DNA from: Gelidibacter maritimus
GTDB lineage: Bacteria > Bacteroidota > Bacteroidia > Flavobacteriales > Flavobacteriaceae
DNA: 64,000 nt
Assembly: GCF_014062315.1 (NCBI RefSeq)
Contig: NZ_JACGLT010000008.1
Span: 124,001-188,000, forward strand
Direction of reading: 5' to 3'
The position numbers and the translations under genes are program-made. Positions 27,338 through 36,735 of this stretch are shown here, piece after piece. The first letter of the stretch is position 1, and every line of letters begins with the position of its first letter. The notes beneath the pieces are model-generated. The model worked only from the letters and a program-made list of their open reading frames with translations. It had not been told where the DNA came from and did not search any database.

Positions 27338-27580
27338 GATTATGCTTTATAATTAATACCAATTTGATTTTGTAATGTCGTACAGAAAGCGATGTTGCTT
27401 TTTTGTTCTATGACGCTGTGATTAATTTGCATAGCCTTAGCTATGGAAATTATGAACAAGGAAATAGAACGGAAAATGAACAAGCTTGAATGCGACATTG
27501 CATTGTTAACTTGGTATAAGTTATAAACCTATAGATAATATTACATATTTTACTATAAAACAATAGCTTAATACTTTGTA

Positions 27581-27667
27581 TGGTCCCTTCAGGACTTGTT
27601 TGAACGCATTTTATATCATTAGCATAGAACTTGCGTTCTATGCTAATGTGTATCGTCCCTTCGGGAC
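27581..27667. repeat. REP-like palindromes upstream of the RAYT gene
   Basis: GTCCCTTCAGGAC at 27583-27595, a perfect 14-bp stem CATTAGCATAGAAC/GTTCTATGCTAATG with loop TTGC at 27617-27648, and GTCCCTTCGGGAC at 27655-27667. They match the GTCCC/GGGAC motifs downstream of the transposase in opposite order. The rest of 27338-27693 shows no gene. Confidence 0.85.
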
Positions 27668-27693
27668 TATTTTAGACAACATGAGTTCAAGCA

Positions 27694-28842
27694 CTACATC
27701 TCGTAAAGCTCTCGAATAATCCTCACCACCGTCTCCAATTGCTCCTGCGTAATCCCCGCTGAACTCGGAATACTGATACTATTTTGATAAACCGATGCGG
27801 AGACGTCATTTTTGGTGATATACCTATCATCTTTAAACATCTCCAATTGATTCATGGGCATCCAAAACGGACGCGACTGCACGCCGTTAGCATTTAAATA
27901 CTCTAACAACTCGCGCATCCGTGAGGTCGAGAAGGTAAACAACCAACAATTGGGATTGGTACCTTCTGGGATTTCCTGGAATTTGATATCGCCCACCCCT
28001 TCCAATTCGCTTCTGTAAAAAGCATCCATGGCTTTTTTAGCTTTAAGTGCCTCTGGAAAGGTTTCCATTTGTGCAACACCAATCGCCGCAAGCACATTCA
28101 CCAAGCGGTAATTATAGCCAATGGCGTCGTGGATATAATCCATAGCACTGATTTTTGCTTGGGTAGTGAGATGTCTTGCTCTTTTGGCCAAGGCTTCGTC
28201 ATCGGTAACAATCACGCCACCGCCGCCGGTGGAGATAATTTTGTTGCCATTGAAACTGAACACACCAATTTTGCCAAAGGTTCCAGCGTGCTTGTTTTCA
28301 AAAGTACTTCCTAGCGCTTCTGCAGCGTCCTCAATGATATCCAAATGGTAGGTTTTAGCAATGGCCACCAGACTGTCCATATCCCCCATATTCCCTAACA
28401 CATGAACGGGCATAATGGCGCGCACACGTTTGTTGGTGGTCGTATCATAACTGAAAGTCCCTGCCGCTGTGGTTCTTAATTCCGTTTGATCGTTAAGGTA
28501 GTTGACCAGCAATTCCAAATCCATTTGCCAATCGTCAGCATTCACATCAATCAAAATCGGTGTGGCGCCAGTATATTTAATGGCGTTAAGTGTCGCAATA
28601 AACGTGATGTTCGGGGCAATGACATGATCATTCTCGGTCACACCCAATAGCACTTGGGCAATATGAAGTCCGGCGGTACCGTTCATACAGGCCACGCCAT
28701 ATTTGGCGCCTGCATAATTGGCAACCATTTCTTCAAATTGGTTGACATAACTCCCTGCGGAAGAAATCCAACCAGTATTTAAACAATCTAAAACGTACTT
28801 GGACTCGTTGCCCTCAATTTTCGGAATGGATAATGGTATCAT
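27694..28842 (-). CDS. legC: LegC-like PLP-dependent sugar aminotransferase
   Basis: DegT/DnrJ/EryC1-family aminotransferase of 382 residues. It would convert the 4-keto-6-deoxy-HexNAc product of LegB to the 4-amino sugar. The PLP lysine is in FSFNGNKIISTGGGG near residue 220, IIEDAAEALGS carries the PLP-contacting Asp, and the start MIPLSIPKIEGNESKYVLDCLNTGWISSAG is typical of the LegC subgroup. It is upstream of legB in transcription order but separated from it by repeats and a RAYT gene. The next gene upstream in transcription order is more than 1 kb away, so it needs its own promoter, which I could not identify. Confidence 0.85.
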   Translation of the reverse strand: MIPLSIPKIEGNESKYVLDCLNTGWISSAGSYVNQFEEMVANYAGAKYGVACMNGTAGLHIAQVLLGVTENDHVIAPNITFIATLNAIKYTGATPILIDVNADDWQMDLELLVNYLNDQTELRTTAAGTFSYDTTTNKRVRAIMPVHVLGNMGDMDSLVAIAKTYHLDIIEDAAEALGSTFENKHAGTFGKIGVFSFNGNKIISTGGGGVIVTDDEALAKRARHLTTQAKISAMDYIHDAIGYNYRLVNVLAAIGVAQMETFPEALKAKKAMDAFYRSELEGVGDIKFQEIPEGTNPNCWLFTFSTSRMRELLEYLNANGVQSRPFWMPMNQLEMFKDDRYITKNDVSASVYQNSISIPSSAGITQEQLETVVRIIRELYEM

Positions 28843-29891
28843 TGATTGTGTTTTATTAAATTTTACAGAATGTAGGGTTAATGGTTTCTATTTTAAACAT
28901 GACATTATAATTTAAGATTCTTCCCACCAGTGGATCTTACAACCGTATGGGCTTGCGCGCCCTTGCCACTCGGACGCACGCCGAAGTTCTTAATTAGTAT
29001 AAGATAAAAATTCAGAAAACTTTTAATACTTTACTTTGTAATTGATTTACGTGATATCGCCCCTACAGAGCTCGATTTCTACTGGTTATGTTTTACAAAG
29101 GTGCCATCCCTCTGGGATTTTATGAGAATGATGATAAAATTTATTGGTGATTGATGAGCTTTGATTTGATTTGCATCGAATTAAGTTAGCATCGGCAGTT
29201 TCTAAATCCAAGGTTTCCTTCGGATAGTTATCAGTTGTCGGTGACTATTAATAATTAGTTCTTACCTTTAGGCATGTCCGAACGAATCCGTAGATACGAG
29301 CAGATTCTTCATACATAATTCTTGATATTTGATACTCTATCTTGTTTCCCGCCTTCACTTTGCTATGACAGGCTGGTTTTTGTTTCTTGTTTCTCGTTTC
29401 TCGTTTCTCGTTTCTCGTTTCTCGTTTCTCGTTTCTAAAAGAGAGAATATTTTTTATTTAATCTGATGTCTAATTGCCGATCAAAATACGTAAGAACCAA
29501 TGTTGACAAGCAGTCTATAGTTCTTTTTGTCCTGCATCATGTCTCTTGACTTCTGATTCTATTTTATTTTGTCTTGTTCCCCGCCTTCGCTTCGCTGCGG
29601 ATGGGCAGGCTTGATTCTTCCTTCTTTTCTATTATCTTATATCTCTGTTCTTTTTCTTTTGTCATGGCTCTTGTTTCCTGACTCTTGACTCATGGCTCCT
29701 GAATCATGCCTCCATCTTCTATTTTCTATTTTACTTTTTTCTTTAGTCTTCCGTCCTGACTCCTGGCTCATGAGTCCTGACTCGTGACTCCTGACTCCTG
29801 ACTCCTGACTCCTAAACCATGCCTTTTTCTCAATTCTACTGTCATATGTCTCGGCTCTTGGTTCCTAAATCTTGCCTCATTATTCCTTTGT
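28843..29891. repeat. 1-kb gene-free spacer with GTTTCTC and TCCTGAC heptad arrays
   Basis: No gene is supported on either strand. At 29382-29437 eight 7-mers (GTTTCTT, six GTTTCTC, GTTTCTA) lie in perfect register. At 29754-29816 nine units are built from TCCTGAC, TCCTGGC, TCATGAG and TCGTGAC. Looser text of the same kind (GACTC/TGGCTC words) fills 29520-29880. The left part (28850-29340) shows only scattered degenerate inverted repeats. Confidence 0.8.
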
Positions 29892-30647
29892 CTATTTCTT
29901 CTTTAAAATCCGATAATACACATGTTTAAGCTGCGCAACATGATAGCTATTCATCAATTCAAGAGAACTGATTGAAGGTAAGGTAATTCCGTTGTAACTT
30001 GTGTCATCTTCTTTATACAAATAACCAGTTGGAGCGGAAATGACCTTTAGGCCTTGATCTTTAAAGATCTCTACCGCTCTTGGCATATGTACGGCACTTG
30101 TTACTAAGATAATATTTTTGTTGGTTCCAATTTCCGTTTTAAAAGCCAAAGCCTCTTCCAAGGTGGTGATAGGCGTTTTCAACATTTCAATATCTCTCTC
30201 ATTTACCCCTAAAGATATCGCGGCGTCTTTACTGATTTCTGCTTGACTTATAGGTTCGTTGGTTGAAGCGGCTGAAGTCACCAAGATAGCCTGATCCAAG
30301 TAATTGTAAACCCGGATACCTTCGATTAGTCTAATCAGCGTTTCTTGATTTAGATTCATTGAGGCCGGCAAGCGTGCATCCCTTGAAGCACCAGCACCTA
30401 AGACATGTATATAATAAGATTCTGAACGGTCAATGAGGTCAAGATCAATAGGGTCATAAGCACTTTCAATAGACGCAATTAATTTTTTAGGCACATAATT
30501 GGTTGCGCTTAATAAGAACAGCACAATTCCAATGATAATAATTAAAGTCGTCAATCTGTGTTTGTTTTTATGCAGCCAATATGCGAAAATCACCCAAATG
30601 CTAAAGTATAAACCAATATTGGGTAACGCTTTTAAAAGACTAAGCAT
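29892..30647 (-). CDS. YdcF/SanA/ElyC-family (DUF218) membrane protein
   Basis: A 251-residue protein with an N-terminal hydrophobic pair (about 5-55) and a DUF218 domain (about 75-235). Typical segments are YIHVLGAGASRDARLPAS, LVTSAASTNEPISQAE and the conserved LKTPITTLEEALAFK region. E. coli relatives (ElyC, SanA) affect envelope integrity and use of the undecaprenyl carrier, so a place in a polysaccharide locus is sensible, but the reaction is unknown. The gene lies three bases after the upstream sugar transferase and is the last of a long minus-strand gene run that begins at 51.3 kb. Confidence 0.85.
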   Translation of the reverse strand: MLSLLKALPNIGLYFSIWVIFAYWLHKNKHRLTTLIIIIGIVLFLLSATNYVPKKLIASIESAYDPIDLDLIDRSESYYIHVLGAGASRDARLPASMNLNQETLIRLIEGIRVYNYLDQAILVTSAASTNEPISQAEISKDAAISLGVNERDIEMLKTPITTLEEALAFKTEIGTNKNIILVTSAVHMPRAVEIFKDQGLKVISAPTGYLYKEDDTSYNGITLPSISSLELMNSYHVAQLKHVYYRILKKK

Positions 30648-30650
30648 GAC

Positions 30651-31376
30651 TTACAATTTCTTTATACCTGCTACGGTCAAGGACTCTGGTTTAGAGGGTA
30701 GATTTTTAAAGGTTTTATAGACCAACTCTGAATTAGGACTCACCAGAGACCAAAAAGTTAGAAAAAGGATTTTAAAATCGACATGAAGAGAACAGTGGTT
30801 ATAATACCATTGTTCAAGCGCACCTTTATATGGATAAATGTACGTTTTATAATAAACCAAGGGGTCTTTTCCAAGTTCCTTATAAGTACTCACTAAAAGC
30901 TCCTCATCTCTAAATATCAGCGACCCAATGCCCGTTATACCTGGTCTATTTTTATAAATGACATTTTGCACTTCTAATGAATATTTCTTGAAACTAGCCA
31001 CCAAAAGTGGGCGCGGACCGACCAAAGCCATATCACCTTTCACAACATTTATAATTTGAGGTAATTCATTGATTTTAGTCATCCGTAGCAGTTTGCCAAA
31101 TTTAGTAATTCTCGGATCATTTCTAACTGTAACCGTTTTCCCTCCAATATTTGGACTGTCTTTTAACATGGTCGCAAATTTATAAATGAAAAAAGTTTGA
31201 TTATTGAAACCCATGCGTTTTTGGAGGTAAAAAACCTCACCTTCTCCAGTAAGTTTAAGAATGATGATAATTACCAAAAACAAGGGAGATAAGAGTAACA
31301 ATCCGAATAGAGATAATAATAAATCCAATGCTCTCTTCAAGAATGAATATGCACTAACGCTACCTGTTCGTTTCAT
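30651..31376 (-). CDS. WcaJ-like undecaprenyl-phosphate sugar phosphotransferase (copy 2)
   Basis: Bacterial sugar transferase of 241 residues, a paralogue of the protein at 23290-23961. N-terminal hydrophobic hairpin (about 17-40, LLLSLFGLLLLSPLFLVIIIIL), then YLQKRMGFNN, KINELPQIINVVKGDMALVG, PRPL and PGITGIGSLIFRDEELL. It would prime a repeat unit on undecaprenyl phosphate. A 111-base gap separates it from the ATP-grasp gene upstream. Having two such enzymes in one locus suggests two priming sugars or one specialised copy. Confidence 0.9.
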   Translation of the reverse strand: MKRTGSVSAYSFLKRALDLLLSLFGLLLLSPLFLVIIIILKLTGEGEVFYLQKRMGFNNQTFFIYKFATMLKDSPNIGGKTVTVRNDPRITKFGKLLRMTKINELPQIINVVKGDMALVGPRPLLVASFKKYSLEVQNVIYKNRPGITGIGSLIFRDEELLVSTYKELGKDPLVYYKTYIYPYKGALEQWYYNHCSLHVDFKILFLTFWSLVSPNSELVYKTFKNLPSKPESLTVAGIKKL

Positions 31377-31487
31377 TGAAATATAAGCTTTTTAAAGAAA
31401 TTATAAATGGATTACAGCTTGATAACATTAATAAAGCACCAAATATTTATTTTGCAATTTTCCTCAAAGGGTTGTAACAGCAATAGC

Positions 31488-32552
31488 TTAATTTTTTATT
31501 AAATCTGATTCGTTCATTAAAATAGGTTCAACATCAACATCTCTAAGAAAGATGGTGCCAGGCTCAAATTCGTACATTTTATAGTTTTTATCAAAACTCG
31601 GATCCTCACTAAGCAAACCTAAAATATCTTCGGAAAAATTTGCGCCTCCCTTCGCAAAACTATAATTAAAAGCGACCATTCTAACATTAATTTCAGTAAT
31701 GTAAGGGCGCCCATTGACATCTTCTTTGAAATCGGCAGTAAAAAAACCATGTTTAGGTGTGTTCGTCGCATTGAAAAGCTTGTCCATCGCTTTGATAGCT
31801 AAATCCACCAAGTTAGGTTCATTTAATAAGCGGCCAAATGAGGTATTACCAGTAATCCCAGATGGTGCCACCTTTGACATGATATAATTAACACGTTCAC
31901 CCGAGGCTGACCGTATTAATTCGCCATTATGGTAAAGAAGTTTGCATGCTAAATTCCTGCCTGGCAAAAAGGTGCTTGCAATAAATTCAGAAACATCAGG
32001 GTTTATGGTCATCCAATTATTCAGACTCTCCCGATTTTCAACTTTCAATGAGCCTAAACCACTAGAGCCCGAAGTACTGCGAATCCAAAATGGATAACTC
32101 AGTGATTTTTCAAGCTCAATAAAATCTAAATCCTTCGGTTTAAGAACGTAAGAAACAGGAACTAAGCCTGTGTCTTTTAAAATTTCAGTCATAGCGCCTT
32201 TGTCTATTAAAACTTTTACTAAGTCATAATCTGGGAGTATAGTTTTGCAAGGCCATTCGCCACCCTGTTTTTTAAGTAGAGACCAAGCCAATACAGCTTG
32301 TTCTGGATGTATCATTGCGTACTTAATATCGTTCTCCGTTACGAATGCTTCTAAAGTACCCCAATAGCTTTCATCTCTAGAACGCGGAACTAAAATGTTT
32401 TTTTCATAAAGCTCAGATTCATAAAACCCATAAGTTAGCGGATTTACCTCCGTTCCGTAGAGTTTAGAATCTTGAGCATACTTACTGATTTTAATACTAC
32501 GTGATATACTTCTCGGCGTAGGTCCACCAACACCACTTATTAAAATTTTCAT
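31488..32552 (-). CDS. ATP-grasp enzyme (carbamoyl-phosphate-synthase-like)
   Basis: A 354-residue protein with an N-terminal pre-ATP-grasp Rossmann segment (MKILISGVGGPTPRSISRSI) and an ATP-grasp core. The core includes PFWIRSTSGSSGLGSLKVEN (the nucleotide lid) and YITEINVRMVAFNY with the metal-binding Glu-Asn pair. ATP-grasp enzymes join a carboxylate to an amine or thiol through an acyl phosphate. In polysaccharide loci such proteins are candidates for attaching amino acids or similar groups. A second, unrelated ATP-grasp gene lies 11 bases upstream, so the two probably act together. Substrates cannot be assigned. Confidence 0.8.
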   Translation of the reverse strand: MKILISGVGGPTPRSISRSIKISKYAQDSKLYGTEVNPLTYGFYESELYEKNILVPRSRDESYWGTLEAFVTENDIKYAMIHPEQAVLAWSLLKKQGGEWPCKTILPDYDLVKVLIDKGAMTEILKDTGLVPVSYVLKPKDLDFIELEKSLSYPFWIRSTSGSSGLGSLKVENRESLNNWMTINPDVSEFIASTFLPGRNLACKLLYHNGELIRSASGERVNYIMSKVAPSGITGNTSFGRLLNEPNLVDLAIKAMDKLFNATNTPKHGFFTADFKEDVNGRPYITEINVRMVAFNYSFAKGGANFSEDILGLLSEDPSFDKNYKMYEFEPGTIFLRDVDVEPILMNESDLIKN

Positions 32553-32563
32553 ATCTTTCTTTT

Positions 32564-33568
32564 CTATAAGTTCTTATAATTTTCCAGCATTGGCTTTAAA
32601 CCTTTATTTACAGGCAATTGCCACACCAATTTACACCAATCGTGATTTCCTTCTATAAATCCAGGGCCATCATCCGTAACTACGATATCCCATCCTATTG
32701 ACTTGTTTTGAGGATGTTTCAAGGCTGCTTTTTCAGTCATTTCCAAAATTTCTTCCCAGTATGGGATTTGAAAACCTAAGATGTCAATTCCGGTTATTGG
32801 ATGTTTTTCTTGAGGTAGTTTTGTTATATCAGAATATACTCCTGGACCAGTAATTACCCCAGTATTCACATCAACAGGAGCCGCTAAATTTCCAGCGGCC
32901 ATATTATCTACAGGACTATCAACAGAAATACGCATTCTACAACCTAATATTTCATAGGTACCATCATTTCTAATTTGTGTAAATATACGAACCGTATTTA
33001 CCGCTGAAGGCGACAACTCTTGAATTTTAGCATGTTGCTTGACGTAAGTTTCCAATACACCAAAACGATTCTGCTTCATAAAACTCAACAAATTTGATGC
33101 CTCTATCTCAGAAGTCTCTAAAATTTTAATACCTCCTCCAGCCTTCCCACTTGACTCTTTCAAAACAATCCGTGCATTGGAAGCATAGATTCGATCCACT
33201 AACCCCTTGTCACTTTCTAACTCTTCTAATGTGTACATCTGATGTTTAAAGAATTCTTTATAATTACTATAAAAAAGCCGTTTGTCATCTAATATAACTC
33301 GTTGCTTCGGAGGATTGGCTAATTTTTGAAATTCATATACCGTTCCAGTACCTGCCCAAAATTGCTTCTCTTCCGCAGTTTTATTATAAAACCCAAACTG
33401 AAAGTACTCCAAAATTGATATATTATATTTATATACATCTCGAATACTTGCCAACAATAATTGCGTCTTTGACCTGCCCGTCAACTGAGAGGTATGTGTT
33501 AAAAACTTTTTGAGCAAATCCCATTTCATTTGCTTAAAATAATATCCTAAATACAGTGTTCTATTCAT
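32564..33568 (-). CDS. Sugar-transfer-associated ATP-grasp protein
   Basis: A 334-residue protein resembling the ATP-grasp family found among glycan genes (ATPgrasp_ST). Visible features are RIVLKESSGKAGGGIKILET near residue 135 (ATP-binding lid), SAVNTVRIFTQIRNDG, NMAAGNLAAPVDVNTG and the C-terminal GWDIVVTDDGPGFIEGNHDW with the metal-binding Glu-Gly-Asn. The family is associated with surface glycan synthesis, but its reaction is not established. The gene overlaps the upstream (de)acetylase gene by eight bases, which indicates translational coupling. Confidence 0.8.
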   Translation of the reverse strand: MNRTLYLGYYFKQMKWDLLKKFLTHTSQLTGRSKTQLLLASIRDVYKYNISILEYFQFGFYNKTAEEKQFWAGTGTVYEFQKLANPPKQRVILDDKRLFYSNYKEFFKHQMYTLEELESDKGLVDRIYASNARIVLKESSGKAGGGIKILETSEIEASNLLSFMKQNRFGVLETYVKQHAKIQELSPSAVNTVRIFTQIRNDGTYEILGCRMRISVDSPVDNMAAGNLAAPVDVNTGVITGPGVYSDITKLPQEKHPITGIDILGFQIPYWEEILEMTEKAALKHPQNKSIGWDIVVTDDGPGFIEGNHDWCKLVWQLPVNKGLKPMLENYKNL

Positions 33569-34688
33569 CTATTTTCTCTTTAGAAATTATATCTCCCAAC
33601 TGATCAGCACTTATAAATTCAACATCAGGCCAGCGATTTACAATTTTATCTAGTAGTTGTTTTAAGGCACTTAAACCTACTTTTCTGTTTTCTTCGTCAA
33701 TATGACCACAAAAATTGACCCGATGAGAACTAATATTTGCAGGTTTTTTCATTTTGAAAGCTGCTTCGATTTGTTTAAAGCTAAAATCAACCCAATTCGT
33801 GATCCTAGGAGTCGTTGGTTCAAAAACAACATTTCTAACTAATTCTTTCATTACAGTTCCACCACCTAATCTATGTTTCTCCATTTGGTACTTTCCATCA
33901 CCCAAATATCTCTTTAAACTGCGAGGGCGATCTATAAACTCAAATCCCAGGTTATATAATTCATTTTCTAAATGTAATGGAAATTGTTGTGCTGGAGGGG
34001 TGAATGTATTTGGAGCATAGCCGTAAACCCTCTTAAAGGCTTTTACTCCATCTGCTACATTCTCTAAAAATCCGAAAGTTTCATCAAGTTTATCAAATGA
34101 ATAAGCGGCAGTCCATCCATTTTTATAACTTTTATGCCCTGGAATTGTCACATGTGAATGTTGCTTCAAAACAGTAATTAAGTCCTTATCCTTTTTTTTA
34201 AGAAGATCTTTAAAAATATGCATATTAAAGTGTTCTCTACCATGAAACTGTGGTTTCATTAGACCTTTTTTAATGCCATCCTTCCATAATTCCCAAGTTC
34301 CGGCATATGCATTTGTATCTTTCAGGGTTAATTTCTCATAAGTTTCTGGCAATAACTCATAAATGTATTCTGTATACTTATTATTCGCCATGGAATCAAA
34401 ATCTATATTACAAGGAAGTGAATAGGGTGTAAAAATAGCTGGATTTTCGTGTTTATCTTTTACCGATGATAAAACATCAAACAGGTCTTCTAAATCGGCA
34501 CGTGTTTCCAGAGTGTCAAAACGATCGAAATGCGAATCCAAAGGAATATTGGCCGCCTCAATTCTATTAAGAGATTCTTTAGAATTCAGCCGTACATTTC
34601 CGTAATCATCGATTGAAAATATTACCAATTTCCGATTTGATCGCCAACCAGAAAAATTTTTTAAATAATTATATAAAGTTTGCTTCAT
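33561..34688 (-). CDS. Polysaccharide (de)acetylase-like protein, paralogue A
   Basis: A 375-residue protein with NodB-like features. FSIDDYGNVRL near residue 24 offers the catalytic Asp pair, FHGREHFN near 160 a His pair for metal binding, and SSHRVNFCGH near 320 another His. It shares layout and motifs with the 376-residue protein at 40391-41521 (DDWGSIR, FHAREHLN, CMHRINF), so the two are paralogues in one locus. The likely role is removing acetyl groups from sugars before or during modification. No signal peptide is seen, so it probably works on lipid-linked intermediates in the cytoplasm. The adjacent ATP-grasp gene suggests that the freed amine is then acylated (inference). Confidence 0.65.
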   Translation of the reverse strand: MKQTLYNYLKNFSGWRSNRKLVIFSIDDYGNVRLNSKESLNRIEAANIPLDSHFDRFDTLETRADLEDLFDVLSSVKDKHENPAIFTPYSLPCNIDFDSMANNKYTEYIYELLPETYEKLTLKDTNAYAGTWELWKDGIKKGLMKPQFHGREHFNMHIFKDLLKKKDKDLITVLKQHSHVTIPGHKSYKNGWTAAYSFDKLDETFGFLENVADGVKAFKRVYGYAPNTFTPPAQQFPLHLENELYNLGFEFIDRPRSLKRYLGDGKYQMEKHRLGGGTVMKELVRNVVFEPTTPRITNWVDFSFKQIEAAFKMKKPANISSHRVNFCGHIDEENRKVGLSALKQLLDKIVNRWPDVEFISADQLGDIISKEKIDE

Positions 34689-34736
34689 GAATAAAAGTAA
34701 ATCAAACTACTATGACTACTGTTTTGTTTATTTGGC

Positions 34737-35858
34737 TCATACATTCAAATAGATCTTATAAATATTCGTCATGCTCTTTAATGAGTTTTCAATTCTAAAT
34801 TCCATAGATTTTTCAAGTGCATTTGCTCCTAATTCGTTTCTTAACTTATCATCAGTATATAGTAACCTTATATAAGAAATAAATTCATCGGTATTTCCTT
34901 GAGAAAACATATAACCAGTTCTTCCGTGAATAATCATTTCCTTATGACCTCGGTCATAACTTGCTACAATTGGTAACCCGCACATCATTTCTTCAGCCAG
35001 TCCCAACCCAAGTCCTTCATGTTTACTGGATGAAACTCCAATATCAGCTATGCCACTTAATTCTGGCACATCATTTCTAAATCCTAAGAAATCAATATAC
35101 GTCGATACTCCCAAAGTTTTTGCCAATGACTTCATTCTTTCCAGAGAAATTCCTTTACCAGCGAAAACAATCTTAATATTTGGAATGGTTTTAATCAGTT
35201 TCGGTAAAGCTCTAATAATAAATTCATGATTTTTGCGAGGAATGAATTCGGCTACATATAATAAAACAAATGAATCATGAGAAATTCCCAATTCAAAGCG
35301 TTTCTTTTTCTTTTCTGATTCAGTCAGAGGCCGAAACCTTGAGCTATTAACACCAATCCCTTTGATGTAATATGACGCATTATGCAACATTTTATTATTT
35401 ACATAATTATAATCTTCTTGATTTATTGTGATAATGGCGTCGGTATAATAACTTAATATAAATTCAGATGGATAATAGAGTAACCAACGACTTATAGGAC
35501 CACCTTTATAGAAATGGAAACCATGAGCAGTATATAATACCTTCGTCCCCTTAGTTCTCGCTTTTATAGCGGCTAATCTCGTTAACATGCTAGGTATGGG
35601 AGTATGGCAATGTACTACATCATACTCCCCTTCATCTATTATTCTTTTGAGCTTCCGATAAGATCGAAATAATTTTTTATTAAACAAGGATCTCGGAAAA
35701 TCGAGATAATAGGCTACATGGATATTTTCAATGATTAATTTCCCCCTGTTTTCTACAGCAATATCTACTTGTACTCCCTCTTCAGATAACCATTTAATAT
35801 ATGGTTTATGGAAAGTAGCTAGATGAATATCACTCGTGGCTATATAAAGTATCTTCAT
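34737..35858 (-). CDS. GT4-family glycosyltransferase
   Basis: GT-B glycosyltransferase of about 373 residues. It has an N-terminal GT4 domain (MKILYIATSDIHLATFHKPY, VVHCHTPIPS, YTAHGFHFYKGG) and a C-terminal GT1 domain with VAEFIPRKNHEFIIRALPKL. The nucleotide-sugar binding E-x7-E region reads SSKHEGLGLGLAEEMMCGLP. The start at 35858 (MKIL) is preferred over an in-frame upstream codon at 35876. This type resembles HexNAc transferases that add the second sugar of a repeat unit. Donor and acceptor are not predictable. Confidence 0.88.
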   Translation of the reverse strand: MKILYIATSDIHLATFHKPYIKWLSEEGVQVDIAVENRGKLIIENIHVAYYLDFPRSLFNKKLFRSYRKLKRIIDEGEYDVVHCHTPIPSMLTRLAAIKARTKGTKVLYTAHGFHFYKGGPISRWLLYYPSEFILSYYTDAIITINQEDYNYVNNKMLHNASYYIKGIGVNSSRFRPLTESEKKKKRFELGISHDSFVLLYVAEFIPRKNHEFIIRALPKLIKTIPNIKIVFAGKGISLERMKSLAKTLGVSTYIDFLGFRNDVPELSGIADIGVSSSKHEGLGLGLAEEMMCGLPIVASYDRGHKEMIIHGRTGYMFSQGNTDEFISYIRLLYTDDKLRNELGANALEKSMEFRIENSLKSMTNIYKIYLNV

Positions 35859-35980
35859 TTGAATGACGAATATCACATTTTGTTAAAACTTGAACTATTG
35901 ATCAAATCATGGAATAAATATTTCGAAACCGAAAAACTCGTGATTTTATTAAAATCAATTAACTTCGTTATCTCGCCTTA

Positions 35981-36532
35981 TCATATCACCTTTATGGTTG
36001 TCTCTCTTTTCTGGATAATTAATGAATTATCGGGATATGAACCACTAATAACACATCCCGCACCAATGACACAATTCTTTCCAATGTAAGTATTCTTTAA
36101 AATTATAGTGCCTGCACCTATCCAAGAATTTTCACCAATAATAATTTCACCATCTTTATATTTATTAGCTTTTAATCCACCCTCTACTCTAAAATCGTGA
36201 TCATGATCATAGAGTAATACATTAGGTCCGAACTCCACACCTTTATGAATATGAATCAACCGACGAGCAGTAACTATGCACCCATAATTAAATGAAACAT
36301 TGTCATCAACAATTAATTGAGCAGAATTTATAGAACGAAATTTAACAAGAGAATGGGCTCGAACTTTATGCCCCAAATTAATTTCTCCCTTATTAATAAA
36401 AAGAAGTTGTGTTTGTGGAGAAAAGCGTTGTATCCCATCAAAATAAAATCTCTTGCCATGTATGATTTTTAAGATTGAAAACCTCAATAAGGAATATAAT
36501 ACAGATATAACATTTCTAAAAAATATAGACAT
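35981..36532 (-). CDS. Left-handed beta-helix acyltransferase (WbbJ/maltose O-acetyltransferase type)
   Basis: A 183-residue hexapeptide-repeat protein. Repeats run from about residue 55 (INLGHKVRAHSLVKF) to 175, with the active-site loop YDHDHDFRVEGG and the IGENSWIGAGTIILKN and IGKNCVIGAGCVISG coils. It probably adds an acetyl group to a sugar hydroxyl of the surface glycan, using acetyl-CoA. It lies between GT4 genes in the same direction, with gaps of 100-200 bases on each side that are AT-rich and show no gene. Confidence 0.87.
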   Translation of the reverse strand: MSIFFRNVISVLYSLLRFSILKIIHGKRFYFDGIQRFSPQTQLLFINKGEINLGHKVRAHSLVKFRSINSAQLIVDDNVSFNYGCIVTARRLIHIHKGVEFGPNVLLYDHDHDFRVEGGLKANKYKDGEIIIGENSWIGAGTIILKNTYIGKNCVIGAGCVISGSYPDNSLIIQKRETTIKVI

Positions 36533-36735
36533 TTTTAACGATTTATTTTATGTTATTATGAAATTTCTAATATATATTATGGATTATCCTAATGCAATTA
36601 TTTAAATATCAGAATTAATTTTATTATAACGAAAAAATAAATTTAAAATAAAATTTTTAATTTGCATCTCGTTATATCATTTAGAATTGCTGAAATCGAA
36701 CATTTATATTGGGATAAATTCAGAAATATTTAACA

